Below, one piece after another: positions 1-7,383 of a DNA stretch of 12,077 nucleotides (position 1 is its first letter; each line of letters starts with the position of its first letter). Location of the stretch: NCBI GenBank assembly GCA_016302225.1, contig JAEDOB010000039.1, forward strand, positions 1 through 12,077, written 5' to 3'. The notes under the pieces are model-generated. The model made no database searches and had not been told where the DNA came from. It saw nothing but the letters and a program-made list of their open reading frames with translations. Source of the stretch: Oscillospiraceae bacterium. Lineage in GTDB: Bacteria; Bacillota; Clostridia; Oscillospirales; Ruminococcaceae. A program made the translations under genes and the position numbers.

Positions 1-219
1 GATTTCGGGGAGTTTTTCGGCGAGGTCTACAAGTATGCGAAGGTGCCTTGCTGCGTTGGTTTCGGTATTTCGGGACCCGAGCAGGCTAAGAAAATGTCCT
101 CCTACTGTGACGGTGTTATTATCGGAAGTGCGATTGTAAAGCTGGCTGCGGAGCATGGCAGGGATTTCCCGAAGTATGCGGGGGAGTTTGTTTCGGCGGT
201 AAGAAAGGCTTTGGATTAA
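1..219 (+). CDS. trpA: Tryptophan synthase alpha subunit, C-terminal part
   Basis: The frame is open from the first base to TAA at 217-219 and gives the last 72 residues; the 5' part lies outside the window. TrpA cleaves indole-3-glycerol phosphate to indole and glyceraldehyde 3-phosphate, and indole is channelled to TrpB in the cytoplasmic alpha2-beta2 complex. Seen here: the conserved VGFGIS strand and loop (about residues 19-24 of the fragment), the following PEQAKK helix start, and the DGVIIGSAIVK segment. These match the end of the TIM barrel that binds the substrate phosphate in this family. The terminal helix (AGEFVSAVRKALD) is of normal length, so the gene ends naturally. By position it is probably the last gene of a trp operon, because a strong terminator follows at 256-304. 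Confidence 0.93.
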   Translation, partial: DFGEFFGEVYKYAKVPCCVGFGISGPEQAKKMSSYCDGVIIGSAIVKLAAEHGRDFPKYAGEFVSAVRKALD

Positions 220-247
220 TGTTGAGTGTTAAGTGTTGAGTGTTGAA
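220..247. repeat. Short low-complexity direct repeats after trpA
   Basis: GTTGAGTGTT recurs in overlapping, slightly altered form between the trpA stop codon and the terminator. Related scraps (TGAATTGTG) occur just after the first lipoprotein gene (near 1201) and after the TPR gene (near 4974). This looks like slippage-prone intergenic filler. I see no coding or regulatory role. Confidence 0.5.
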
Positions 248-255
248 TTTATGAA

Positions 256-304
256 GGCGGTCAAATCTGTTTTTCGGTGAAATAGGTTTGACCGTCACTT
301 TTTT
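256..304 (+). terminator. Rho-independent terminator of trpA
   Basis: The left arm 256-273 pairs with 279-296 around a 5-nt loop (TCGGT), with a few G-U pairs. The core CGGTCAAA (258-265) is exactly complementary to TTTGACCG (287-294). Six T residues (299-304) follow. The 3' arm and T-run are part of the 58-bp segment duplicated at 1396-1453, and the -35 box of the next promoter starts two bases after the T-run. Confidence 0.85.
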
Positions 305-345
305 GTTGAAATTTTCCGCCGTTTGTGGTATAATCAAAAGTAACC
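288..345 (+). repeat. 58-bp promoter repeat, copy 1
   Basis: This segment is identical to 1396-1453 (offset 1108). It carries the 3' arm and T-run of the terminator plus a complete promoter. Identity drops after 345, but the leaders stay similar and become near-identical again from CCCGAAAGGAAG through the start of both genes. This is one end of a duplication that produced the two lipoprotein genes. Confidence 0.9.
306..334 (+). promoter_or_regulatory. Sigma-A promoter of the first lipoprotein gene
   Basis: The -35 box is TTGAAA (306-311), followed by a 17-bp spacer and TATAAT (329-334). A TGG just before the -10 makes it an extended -10. The expected start is near 341, giving a leader of about 57 nt with the ribosome site AAAGGAAG at 384-391, 7 nt before the ATG. 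Confidence 0.85.
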
Positions 346-398
346 CAAAACATAAGAAATCGTATTAATAAAAACCACACCCGAAAGGAAGTAATAAA

Positions 399-1196
399 AT
401 GAAAAAAACGGCGGCAGCTCTGCTGCTTTGTTTGGGACTGACAGGCTGTTCGGCGATGGAGGATAACGCTATCCATGCCGGAGGAGATATTGAAACGGCA
501 GCTTCTGTTTCGACAGTTGATTCCGATAGGTCGTTTTCTGTTTCCGAAAGTATCACGGAAAGCGAAACGACAGCGGAAAGCAGCATCTCCGAAAATATCA
601 CGGAAAGCGAAACGACATCGGAAATCATCATTTCCGAAAATATCACGGAAAGCGATACGACAGCGGAAAGCAGCATCTCCGAAAATATTACGGAAACCGA
701 GTTGAAAATTTCCGAAAATCAGCCCGAAAGCATTACCCTGAGTACATATTCCGATGTAAACGTCAGCGATACATTCACAGAAATCACTTTGGAAGATAAT
801 ACTGAAATTGAAACGACTTTTTCAAGAGTTGCTCCGATGGATTTCACTGGAAATTTTTATATGTATCTGGAAAAGTATAGCTCTGACCCGGAATTTTGGA
901 ACTTTTATATTGAATGCTTAGACGGTGAAGCTCCTATAAACGCTGTCAGGGAGTTCAGAGTCGAAAAGCTTAAAAATGGGGAGTGGATGAGCGTTCCGCC
1001 GTTTGTTCAGGATGTTATTCTTGAAAGTTCATTTATGGGAATTGTTGTAGGCAAAGAGCCGCCTACTCTGAGCTTTTCGGTGAGCGACAATGATTTTGCT
1101 GAACCGCTTGATAGTGGGCATTATCGAATAACCGTTTTTGACAGAAATGGTGTTTTTAACGGAGAAAATATCAGTTGCGAATTTAATGTAACATAA
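399..1196 (+). CDS. Lipoprotein with Ser/Thr/Glu repeats and an Ig-like C-terminal domain
   Basis: A 265-residue exported lipoprotein. The N-terminus is a type II signal peptide with lipobox LTGC, so Cys17 should be lipidated and the protein anchored outside the membrane. Residues 18-48 are a short polar linker. Residues 49-104 are three 15-residue repeats of the type SENITESETTAESSI plus a partial fourth, rich in Ser, Thr and Glu, which probably act as an extended stalk. After the PESITLSTY junction (109-117) comes a globular part (about 145-265) with alternating beta-strand character. Its LEKY...FRVEKLKNGEW...LDSGHYRITVFDRNG pattern resembles Ig-like domains of clostridial lipoproteins (my inference). 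I see no catalytic motif. The start is fixed by AAAGGAAG at 384-391. The gene is a paralogue of the next one for its first 117 residues only. Confidence 0.85.
   Translation: MKKTAAALLLCLGLTGCSAMEDNAIHAGGDIETAASVSTVDSDRSFSVSESITESETTAESSISENITESETTSEIIISENITESDTTAESSISENITETELKISENQPESITLSTYSDVNVSDTFTEITLEDNTEIETTFSRVAPMDFTGNFYMYLEKYSSDPEFWNFYIECLDGEAPINAVREFRVEKLKNGEWMSVPPFVQDVILESSFMGIVVGKEPPTLSFSVSDNDFAEPLDSGHYRITVFDRNGVFNGENISCEFNVT
543..710 (+). repeat. 45-bp in-frame tandem repeat inside the lipoprotein gene
   Basis: Three full units lie at 543-587, 588-632 and 633-677, with a shortened fourth at 678-710. Units begin TCCGAAA and share ACGGAAAGCGA and ATCTCC. Each encodes 15 residues, so gain or loss of a unit keeps the frame and only changes stalk length. 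The minus strand is also open across the array, which creates spurious antisense frames. Confidence 0.9.
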
Positions 1197-1227
1197 TATT
1201 GTGAATTGTCTGTTATCATAGTTTTTT

Positions 1228-1265
1228 AAGCTGTCCATCGAAAAATGGGTGGCTTATTTATTGTT
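1228..1265 (+). terminator. Terminator of the first lipoprotein gene
   Basis: AAGCTGTCCAT (1228-1238) pairs with ATGGGTGGCTT (1245-1255) over 11 positions, including three G-U pairs, around a CGAAAA loop. A T-rich but interrupted tail (ATTTATTGTTT) follows. It begins 31 bp after the stop codon. Confidence 0.7.
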
Positions 1266-1395
1266 TGATCAAATATCACTCGTAACGGCAAATCCTGCAA
1301 ACAAAAATAAATTCGCAGAAAATAGAAAATACAGCGTATCTGCGGGCGGTCACTAACCGCCTCCGACAAAAATTCGTCAAATATTGATTTCCATG
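1266..1395. other. Intergenic stretch with two competing hairpins
   Basis: No gene is visible. GGCGGT (1345-1350) can pair with ACCGCC (1356-1361) in a tight 5-nt-loop hairpin. The same bases, extended to GGCGGTCA (1345-1352), can pair with TGACCGTC (1397-1404), which precedes the six T residues at 1407-1412. In copy 1 the matching GGCGGTCA belongs to the trpA terminator, so this is probably a degenerate copy of that terminator with an enlarged loop. Confidence 0.5.
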
Positions 1396-1453
1396 TTGAC
1401 CGTCACTTTTTTGTTGAAATTTTCCGCCGTTTGTGGTATAATCAAAAGTAACC
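1396..1453 (+). repeat. 58-bp promoter repeat, copy 2
   Basis: Identical over its whole length to 288-345. It brings terminator arm, T-run and promoter to the front of the second lipoprotein gene. Confidence 0.9.
1414..1442 (+). promoter_or_regulatory. Sigma-A promoter of the VanY-type lipoprotein gene
   Basis: TTGAAA (1414-1419), a 17-bp spacer and extended -10 TATAAT (1437-1442), the same as the copy at 306-334. The expected start is near 1449. An in-frame ATG at 1458 would be almost at the 5' end of the mRNA with no ribosome site, so it is not the start codon. Confidence 0.85.
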
Positions 1454-1517
1454 AAAAATGCAAAAAATCGGCAGACAAAATCGTAATAATAAAAAATACC
1501 CGAAAGGAAGTAATAAA

Positions 1518-2621
1518 ATGAAAAAAACGGCGGCTGCTTTGCTGCTTTGTTTGGGACTTACTGCCTGTTCACCCATAGAGGACGGTGCAGTTCCCGCAGG
1601 CGGGGATATTGAAACTGGATCTTCTTCGGTTTCCGATACGACGGCTTCGGTTACCGAAAATATGACGGAATCGGAAACAACGGAAAGCATTACCGAAACG
1701 ACAACGGAAAATATCATTGCCGAAACATCTGCCGAATCGGTAACGACAGCGGAAGAGGTCACAGCCCAAACGGAAACATCAACGGAAAGTGTTATATCCG
1801 AAACCTCTGCGGAAACGGTCATTGATACCGAAAATCGTCCCGAAAGCATTACTCTCAGCACATACGAGATTCAGCTGACTGTCGGCGGCAAAAAAATGCC
1901 CATTGTGACCATGCTGCCCGCTGATTGTCCCGACAAATCCGAGATATGGGAGTCGGACGACACTAAAGTTGCAAAGGTGGACGGCTACGGAAATATCACG
2001 GGAATTTCCGAGGGCAGCTGCACGGTGACTGTTACGGCTGCGGCGAACAAATCCGTGTCTGCCTCGGTAAAGGTAACGGTAACAGCCCCGCCGCAGACCC
2101 ACGGCGAACCGACCTACATAGACGGCATTCTTATTGCCAACAAGACCTATGCTCTCCCTGCGGATTATGCCCCCGGAGTTCAGCCCGAAGCGGAGGCGGC
2201 ATTCAAGGAAATGCAGTCGGCGGCTTGGAGCGAGGGGCTGAACATCTGGATAGCGTCGGGCTATCGTTCCTATGAATATCAGAGCGGGTTATATGAACGG
2301 TATGTGAACCGCAGCGGAAAGGCGGAGGCTGACAGATATTCCGCACGTCCCGGACATTCCGAGCATCAGACGGGTCTGGCGTTCGACCTGAATTCCATTG
2401 ACGACAGCTTTGCGGACACCGCCGAAGGAAAGTGGGTAGCCGAGCATTGCCACGAATACGGCTTTATTATCCGTTATCCAAAGGGTGCGGAGGACATTAC
2501 GGGCTACATTTACGAGCCTTGGCATATCCGCTATCTGGGAAAGGAAACGGCTGAAAAGGTACATAACAGCGGGCTGACGCTTGAAGAATATCTCGGTATT
2601 ACGTCGGTTTATGCAGAGTAG
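1518..2621 (+). CDS. Lipoprotein D-alanyl-D-alanine carboxypeptidase, VanY/M15B family, with BIG2 domain
   Basis: A 367-residue lipoprotein predicted to remove the terminal D-Ala from peptidoglycan stem peptides outside the membrane. Order: signal peptide with lipobox LTAC and lipidated Cys17; Ser/Thr/Glu linker 18-110; BIG2 Ig-like domain about 116-189 (WESDDTKVAKVDGYGNITGISEG); linker; VanY peptidase about 200-360. The peptidase has GYRSYEYQ (249-255), the zinc motif SEHQTGLAFD with His283 and Asp290, and EPWH with catalytic Glu333 and zinc ligand His336, so it should be active. The start at 1518 is chosen for AAAGGAAG just upstream and alignment with the paralogue; an in-frame ATG at 1458 adds 20 unlikely residues ahead of the signal peptide. 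No vanR, vanS or vanH is near, so this looks like housekeeping wall trimming rather than glycopeptide resistance. Confidence 0.93.
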   Translation: MKKTAAALLLCLGLTACSPIEDGAVPAGGDIETGSSSVSDTTASVTENMTESETTESITETTTENIIAETSAESVTTAEEVTAQTETSTESVISETSAETVIDTENRPESITLSTYEIQLTVGGKKMPIVTMLPADCPDKSEIWESDDTKVAKVDGYGNITGISEGSCTVTVTAAANKSVSASVKVTVTAPPQTHGEPTYIDGILIANKTYALPADYAPGVQPEAEAAFKEMQSAAWSEGLNIWIASGYRSYEYQSGLYERYVNRSGKAEADRYSARPGHSEHQTGLAFDLNSIDDSFADTAEGKWVAEHCHEYGFIIRYPKGAEDITGYIYEPWHIRYLGKETAEKVHNSGLTLEEYLGITSVYAE

Positions 2622-2673
2622 GGACTTTGTTTGTCTTTTCTATATGGGATAAAGTTGATAGGAGTGCGATATT

Positions 2674-4959
2674 ATGGATTTAAACAAAACTCTTGATAAG
2701 CTTGATAAGCTTTTTGCCGACCATCGTTCCGATCTGGTGGAGGATTTCCTGCAAAATTCCATAAAAGAAGCCATGACCGAGGGGGACAATGAAGCCATAC
2801 TGTCCCTGGTAAGCGAGCTGGTGGGCTTTTACCGTGACAGCGGTCAGGCGGATAAGGCGGCAAGCTATGCGGGAAGTATGCTCAGGCTTTGCGAAAGCTT
2901 CGGCATTTCGGGGACAGTCCCCCACGGTACGGCTTTGCTTAATGCCGCAAATGCGTACAGGGCGGCGGGAATGTTCGAGCAGTCCGCAGAATGCTTCGGG
3001 AAATGCTTTGAGATATATTCCGAAAATCTGCCAAAAAACGATATGCGCATTTCGGGATATTATAACAATCTCAGTCTGCTTTATCAGGAAATGGGGGATT
3101 TTTCCCGTTCTGTCGATGCTCTGAAAAGTGCGCTTGCCATTGCGGAGGAAAATTCTGCCGATTATGAGATAGCTGCTGCCTGTTCAAATCTTTCGGCTTC
3201 GCTGATGAAGCTGGGGGACATTTCGAAATCGGAAAAGTATGCCGACCGTGCCCTTGAAATTTTCGAGCGTGACCCCGAGGACAGCCGTGATTTCCATTAC
3301 AGTGCGGCACTGGCGGCAAAGGCTGAAATTCTGGACGTTAAGGGTGACAAGGACGGTGCTGGGGCACTTTATGAGCATGCGCTTACCGAGCTTCACCTTA
3401 ACACGGGATATTCCTCGGCGTATGTCCGTCTGCTGGAGAGATATGCGGATTTTATGGAGAGATGCGGTCTGTCCGAGCAGCTGAAGGGTATGTATATTTC
3501 ACGGGAATATTTTAACGCATACGGCGGACAGCTTTTGAACGGCTTTGAGAAGTATCTTGATAAAATAGCGGTGGGACTTATGGGGGAGGGTTCCGATATT
3601 CTTGGGTATGACGACATTTCCTCCCATGACCACGATTTTGGGGCGGGCTTTGGGCTGTTTGTTTCCCGTGATACATATAATGAGATTGGTGCTGAATTAC
3701 AGGCGGCGTATGACCGTTTGCCGAAATATTTTCGGGGAATTCCGAAAGCGCCCAAGCCGCTGAATGGCGTTCGGAGGGGCGTTATTATTGCGGAGGACTT
3801 TTTCCGAAGTCTGACGGGATTATCCGAACCGCCGTCGGAGGAAAGTGAGTGGCTTTTTGCCAATGAATACGGTCTGGCGGCAGTTTCGGCGGGTGAGATT
3901 TTCCGTGATGACGGGGGAAATTTTACAAGGACGGTTAAGGCGTTCAGACGGTATTATCCCGAGGATATTCGGCGGAAAAAGCTTGCAATGGGTCTGACCT
4001 GTGCGGCACAGAGCGGGCAGTATAACTATCTTAGGGCGGTAAATCGTGGAGATACGCTGACTGCTGAGCTCATGGCTGCGGATTTCGTTCAGAATGCGCT
4101 TTACTGCGTTTTCCCCATCACGGGACGGTTTGCACCTATTACAAAATGGCGGAACAGGGCGGCTGATGAGCTTGGTTTCGGTGAGCTTACAAAGCTGCTT
4201 TCGGAGATAATGGTGAGTCATTCCCCCAATGAGCGGGCGGGGCTTATCTCAAAGGCTGCGGATATGCTTGTTTCAGCCGTTTCCGAGAGATTTGGCATTA
4301 ACATCTCGGGAAATTACCTTGAAGATATTGGAAAGGAACTGATGAACATGAACAGAAAAGCCGAGCTTGCGGAGGAAATTACACAGCTTGAATGGAATTT
4401 TTTTGACAAGGTGAAAAATATCGGCGGGCGGGCTTCCTGTCAGGACGATTTTTCCACCTTTGAGATAATGCGGAAAAGTCAGTATCTGGCATGGAGCGTT
4501 AAGCTTTTGGAATGCTGGAGAAACGACCTTTTGAGATATGAAACGGAAAAGGGCAACCCCATTACCCTGAAATATGCCTATATGATGGAGCATGCGTCCC
4601 CCGAGGAATTTGCGGAGATAAGGGACAGTCTGCCGCCTATCCCCGAGGAAAGACGGCAGATAATCAACTCTATTGCGGCGGTTCAGGTGGGAATGATGAA
4701 CGATTTTGCGGAGAAATTCCCGAAGCTGGCGGCAAATGCACGCTCCGTTTCCGAGATGACCGACGAGATAGACAACACCTCCTACGAAACCTATCTAAAG
4801 GGCGAGCTGGCGGCATATTCCCCCGAAACGCTCCTTGAATACGGCTATTTCATCTCCCAAAAGGCGCAGAACGGGGAAAATCTCGTTTTCGATATTATGG
4901 AGAACACGGTGGAAATGTACGGGTATTCGTCGCTGGAGGCTGCGGAGGAGAAGCTTTGA
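2674..4959 (+). CDS. TPR / DUF4037 nucleotidyltransferase-like / DUF4125 protein
   Basis: A 761-residue protein with no signal peptide or membrane segment, so cytoplasmic. Residues about 40-275 are helical TPR-like repeats (for example NNLSLLYQEMGDFSRSVDALKSAL from 131 and a unit from 170). Residues about 280-500 match the DUF4037 pattern, with GEGSD (304-308) and DHDFG (319-323). The GS...DHD spacing fits the metal- and nucleotide-binding signature of the MNT/Pol-beta nucleotidyltransferase superfamily. Residues about 570-761 match DUF4125, starting WNFFDKVKNIGGRASCQDDFSTFEIMRKSQ (574-603). The assignments are from recalled family patterns. The substrate is unknown, and nothing here identifies a partner. 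The start is set by AGGAG at 2660-2664, 9 nt upstream. The gap to the VanY gene is 52 bp with no terminator or clear promoter, so read-through from that gene is likely. Confidence 0.85.
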   Translation: MDLNKTLDKLDKLFADHRSDLVEDFLQNSIKEAMTEGDNEAILSLVSELVGFYRDSGQADKAASYAGSMLRLCESFGISGTVPHGTALLNAANAYRAAGMFEQSAECFGKCFEIYSENLPKNDMRISGYYNNLSLLYQEMGDFSRSVDALKSALAIAEENSADYEIAAACSNLSASLMKLGDISKSEKYADRALEIFERDPEDSRDFHYSAALAAKAEILDVKGDKDGAGALYEHALTELHLNTGYSSAYVRLLERYADFMERCGLSEQLKGMYISREYFNAYGGQLLNGFEKYLDKIAVGLMGEGSDILGYDDISSHDHDFGAGFGLFVSRDTYNEIGAELQAAYDRLPKYFRGIPKAPKPLNGVRRGVIIAEDFFRSLTGLSEPPSEESEWLFANEYGLAAVSAGEIFRDDGGNFTRTVKAFRRYYPEDIRRKKLAMGLTCAAQSGQYNYLRAVNRGDTLTAELMAADFVQNALYCVFPITGRFAPITKWRNRAADELGFGELTKLLSEIMVSHSPNERAGLISKAADMLVSAVSERFGINISGNYLEDIGKELMNMNRKAELAEEITQLEWNFFDKVKNIGGRASCQDDFSTFEIMRKSQYLAWSVKLLECWRNDLLRYETEKGNPITLKYAYMMEHASPEEFAEIRDSLPPIPEERRQIINSIAAVQVGMMNDFAEKFPKLAANARSVSEMTDEIDNTSYETYLKGELAAYSPETLLEYGYFISQKAQNGENLVFDIMENTVEMYGYSSLEAAEEKL

Positions 4960-5024
4960 ATCGGCGGTCAGTGCTGAATTGTGGACTCAATATGTAACTT
5001 GATGGTAAAAAACCGAAAAATTCT

Positions 5025-5077
5025 GCTGTTCTCTAATTTCTATATATTTTTATTGCTAAATATATCAGCTTTTTTTT
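5025..5077 (+). terminator. Candidate terminator after the TPR gene
   Basis: ATATATTT (5042-5049) pairs with AAATATAT (5058-5065). GCTG (5025-5028) can pair with CAGC (5066-5069), leaving a bulge on the left. Eight T residues (5070-5077) follow directly. The stem is AT-rich, so strength is uncertain. The rest of 4960-5126 is AT-rich with no other feature I can support. Confidence 0.5.
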
Positions 5078-5126
5078 GTTTATAACGCTAAATTTGAATA
5101 AAAATCAAAATTTTTTCGTCAAATTC

Positions 5127-5155
5127 TTGCAAACCGCCGAAAATCGTGTTATAAT
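5127..5155 (+). promoter_or_regulatory. Sigma-A promoter of the hybrid histidine kinase gene
   Basis: TTGCAA (5127-5132), a 17-bp spacer and TATAAT (5150-5155). The A/T-rich DNA just upstream could act as an UP element. The predicted start is near 5162, leaving a leader of about 70 nt. Confidence 0.8.
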
Positions 5156-5161
5156 AATAAC

Positions 5162-5230
5162 GATTACGGACGTTTTCTGCATTTTTCGCAGATCTCTCCG
5201 TTAGATTCTAATGTAAAAGAGGGTACGGAA
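5162..5230 (+). promoter_or_regulatory. Foldable 5' leader of the kinase gene
   Basis: TCTGC (5176-5180) pairs with GCAGA (5188-5192), and ACGGA (5166-5170) with TCCGT (5197-5201), giving a nested stem-loop. No T-run follows, so it is not a terminator. The ribosome site AGAGGG (5218-5223) is 7 nt before the ATG and is left free by this fold. Confidence 0.4.
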
Positions 5231-7333
5231 ATGTTTGGTTATAAGGAAACAATGAAGCTCACTCTTGCCGAATTTGCGGCGGTCACGGTGCTTGGCATTG
5301 TGCTTGCGGCTGTTTCGGGTGCGAATGCTGCGCTTGCGGCTGCTGCTTTTGTTCCGTTGATCGCTGCGAGTGTGGTTTTTCTGGTCAATAAGAATGAGGA
5401 CATTGCAGAGCGGGTAATTTTTATCCTGCTTATTATCGGCGAATTTCTCAGCTGCGGCGGGGCAGACGTGTTGGATATGCTCCCGTTTGTTTACATGGGC
5501 GGCGGTGTGCTGGTTTCAATGGTGGCTAAGAAGCAGCTGAACATTGAATATTGGGCAGAGTCCTCGGTGGCGATCATTATTGCCATCATAATTAATTTCG
5601 GAAATCCCGGGTTGGTTTCTCAGATAGTTATGTTCTTCATTTATGAGGTCTTTAACCTTACACTTTTCCTGCTCACGGGCAGCAGTGAGAAGTACAGAAA
5701 GAATCTTGAGGAAAAGACCAGTGAGGCTATTGAGGCTAACGAAAGTAAGTCCAACTTCCTTGCAAATATGTCCCACGAGATAAGAACTCCTATGAATGCT
5801 ATCTGCGGCATGGCTGACCTTATGTTACAGACGGACATTTCCGAGGAGACCGAAGAATATGTTATGACTATCAAGAATTCTTCGGAAAATCTGCTGAATA
5901 TCATCAACGACATTCTGGATTTCTCCAAGGTAGAGTCGGGCAAGATGGAGATAATCCCCGCAGAATATCAGTTCACATCTGTTATGTATGACGTTATGAA
6001 CGTTATTCAGGTGCGCTTGAAGAGCAAGGTCGAGCTGGTAATGGACATTGACCCCGCTGTTCCTACGGGACTTGTGGGCGATGAAATGAGATTCCGTCAG
6101 ATACTTATTAATATACTGAACAATGCTGTTAAGTTCACGGAAAAGGGTACTATCACCCTGTCTGTAAGATGGGCTCCCAAGGAAACCAATACAGGTGAGC
6201 TGCAGGTGGCAGTTTCCGATACGGGTATAGGCATAAAGCCCGAGGATATGGATAAGCTGTTCTCCGAATTCTCGCAGGCTGACACCAAGAGAAACAGAAA
6301 CATCGAGGGTACGGGTCTGGGTCTTGCTATCTGCAAGCGTCTGCTGGATCTTATGAACGGTACTATTACATTTGACAGCGTTTACGGAAAGGGAAGCACA
6401 TTCAGATTTACTCTTCCCCAGGGTATTTCCAATCCCGCCCCCAGCAACTTTGACAAGTCCGCAAATCTCCACGAAAGACTGCAGGTCAAGAAGGGCGTTC
6501 CCTTTACCGCTCCCGAGGCGAAGATACTTATCGTTGACGACAATCAGGTAAATATCCGTGTTACAGAGGGCATGATGAAGCCCTACGGAATGAGCGTTGT
6601 TTCCGCAACAAGCGGTCAGCAGGCTATTGACCTTATCAAGGACGGCGAAAGATACGACATTATCTTTATGGACCATATGATGCCCCAGATGGACGGCGTT
6701 GAAGCTACTCAGATAATCAGAGGAATGGACATTGAGTACGCCAAGAAGGTGCCTATCGTTGCCCTTACCGCCAACGCTATCAAGGGAGTTGAGGAGCTGT
6801 TCTACGAGAACGGCATGAACGATTTCCTTTCCAAGCCCGTTGACCTGAAAAAGCTGGAAAAGGTGCTCAGAAAGTGGGTTCCCAGACATAAGCAGGTCAA
6901 GTCCGCTGCGGTCGAAGATCAGACCATTGAGCATACAGTCACAACTCAGGTGCCTTTTGTAAAGCTGCTTGACAAGCTCAAGGGTATCAACGTTGTTTCG
7001 GGACTTGCAAACTGCATAGGCAACGAGGACGTTTACATTGACGTTTTAAGAATATTTGTAAATTCCGAGAATACAGCCGCCATTCAGCAGGCATATGACG
7101 CCGAGGACTGGAAAACCTACACCGTTGAGGTACACGGGGCAAAGAGTGCCGCAAGAAATATCGGTGCAACGGAGCTTTCCGAGCTGGCATTCTCGCTGGA
7201 GGTCGCAGGAAAGAGCGATGACATTACCGCTATCAAGGACCGCACGGCTGCATTCCTTGACAACTATCGTTCCGTTCTTGACACCATCAGAACAGCATTT
7301 GAGGAAACCAATCTTTCCTTGGACGCTGAATAA
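5231..7333 (+). CDS. Membrane hybrid histidine kinase with receiver and HPt domains
   Basis: A 700-residue phosphorelay protein. About six hydrophobic segments cover residues 11-149 with no large external loop, so the signal is probably sensed in or at the membrane. A charged helix (152-178) leads to the HisKA domain with phospho-acceptor His182 (NMSHEIRTPMN). The ATPase domain follows, with N box (ILNNAVKFTEKG, about 295-306), G1 DTGIG (330-334) and G2 GTGLGLAI (360-367). The receiver (431-549) has acidic pair Asp436/Asp437, phospho-acceptor Asp481, Thr513 and Lys535. The HPt domain (about 575-690) has His635 in VEVHGAKSAARNIGA. All key residues are present, so an internal His-Asp-His relay is expected to end on an external response regulator, which is not encoded here. 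AGAGGG at 5218-5223 supports this start. cls follows after 50 bp. Confidence 0.93.
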   Translation: MFGYKETMKLTLAEFAAVTVLGIVLAAVSGANAALAAAAFVPLIAASVVFLVNKNEDIAERVIFILLIIGEFLSCGGADVLDMLPFVYMGGGVLVSMVAKKQLNIEYWAESSVAIIIAIIINFGNPGLVSQIVMFFIYEVFNLTLFLLTGSSEKYRKNLEEKTSEAIEANESKSNFLANMSHEIRTPMNAICGMADLMLQTDISEETEEYVMTIKNSSENLLNIINDILDFSKVESGKMEIIPAEYQFTSVMYDVMNVIQVRLKSKVELVMDIDPAVPTGLVGDEMRFRQILINILNNAVKFTEKGTITLSVRWAPKETNTGELQVAVSDTGIGIKPEDMDKLFSEFSQADTKRNRNIEGTGLGLAICKRLLDLMNGTITFDSVYGKGSTFRFTLPQGISNPAPSNFDKSANLHERLQVKKGVPFTAPEAKILIVDDNQVNIRVTEGMMKPYGMSVVSATSGQQAIDLIKDGERYDIIFMDHMMPQMDGVEATQIIRGMDIEYAKKVPIVALTANAIKGVEELFYENGMNDFLSKPVDLKKLEKVLRKWVPRHKQVKSAAVEDQTIEHTVTTQVPFVKLLDKLKGINVVSGLANCIGNEDVYIDVLRIFVNSENTAAIQQAYDAEDWKTYTVEVHGAKSAARNIGATELSELAFSLEVAGKSDDITAIKDRTAAFLDNYRSVLDTIRTAFEETNLSLDAE

Positions 7334-7339
7334 AAATCA

Positions 7340-7371
7340 GGGGGCGCTGCAATGGCGTCCCCGTTTATTTT
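7340..7371 (+). terminator. Weak terminator or attenuating hairpin between kinase and cls
   Basis: GGGGGCGC (7340-7347) pairs with GCGTCCCC (7355-7362), with one G-U pair and a further T-G pair next to the loop. The tail GTTTATTTT is interrupted by an A. It ends just before the cls ribosome site, so some transcripts probably read through into cls. Confidence 0.6.
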
Positions 7372-7383
7372 GAGGGAATTTCT

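Noticed and set aside
365..676. Minus-strand frames opposite the Ser/Thr/Glu repeats here and at 1442-1861
   Set aside because: Their repeated hydrophobic sequence (VVSLSVIFSE) is only the reverse reading of the repeat array in the plus-strand lipoproteins.
1458..1517. Upstream in-frame ATG extending the VanY lipoprotein by 20 residues
   Set aside because: It lies about 9 nt after the predicted transcription start, without a ribosome site, and would bury the signal peptide. The paralogue starts at the equivalent of 1518.
1518..2621. VanY-type gene as part of a vancomycin-resistance cluster
   Set aside because: No ligase, dehydrogenase, VanX or VanRS genes are nearby. Lipoprotein M15B carboxypeptidases are common in wall maintenance.
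5825..6934. 369-codon open frame on the minus strand inside the kinase gene
   Set aside because: It lies wholly antisense to a kinase gene with all domain motifs intact, and has no ribosome site or recognisable domain. It is a by-product of the kinase's codon use.
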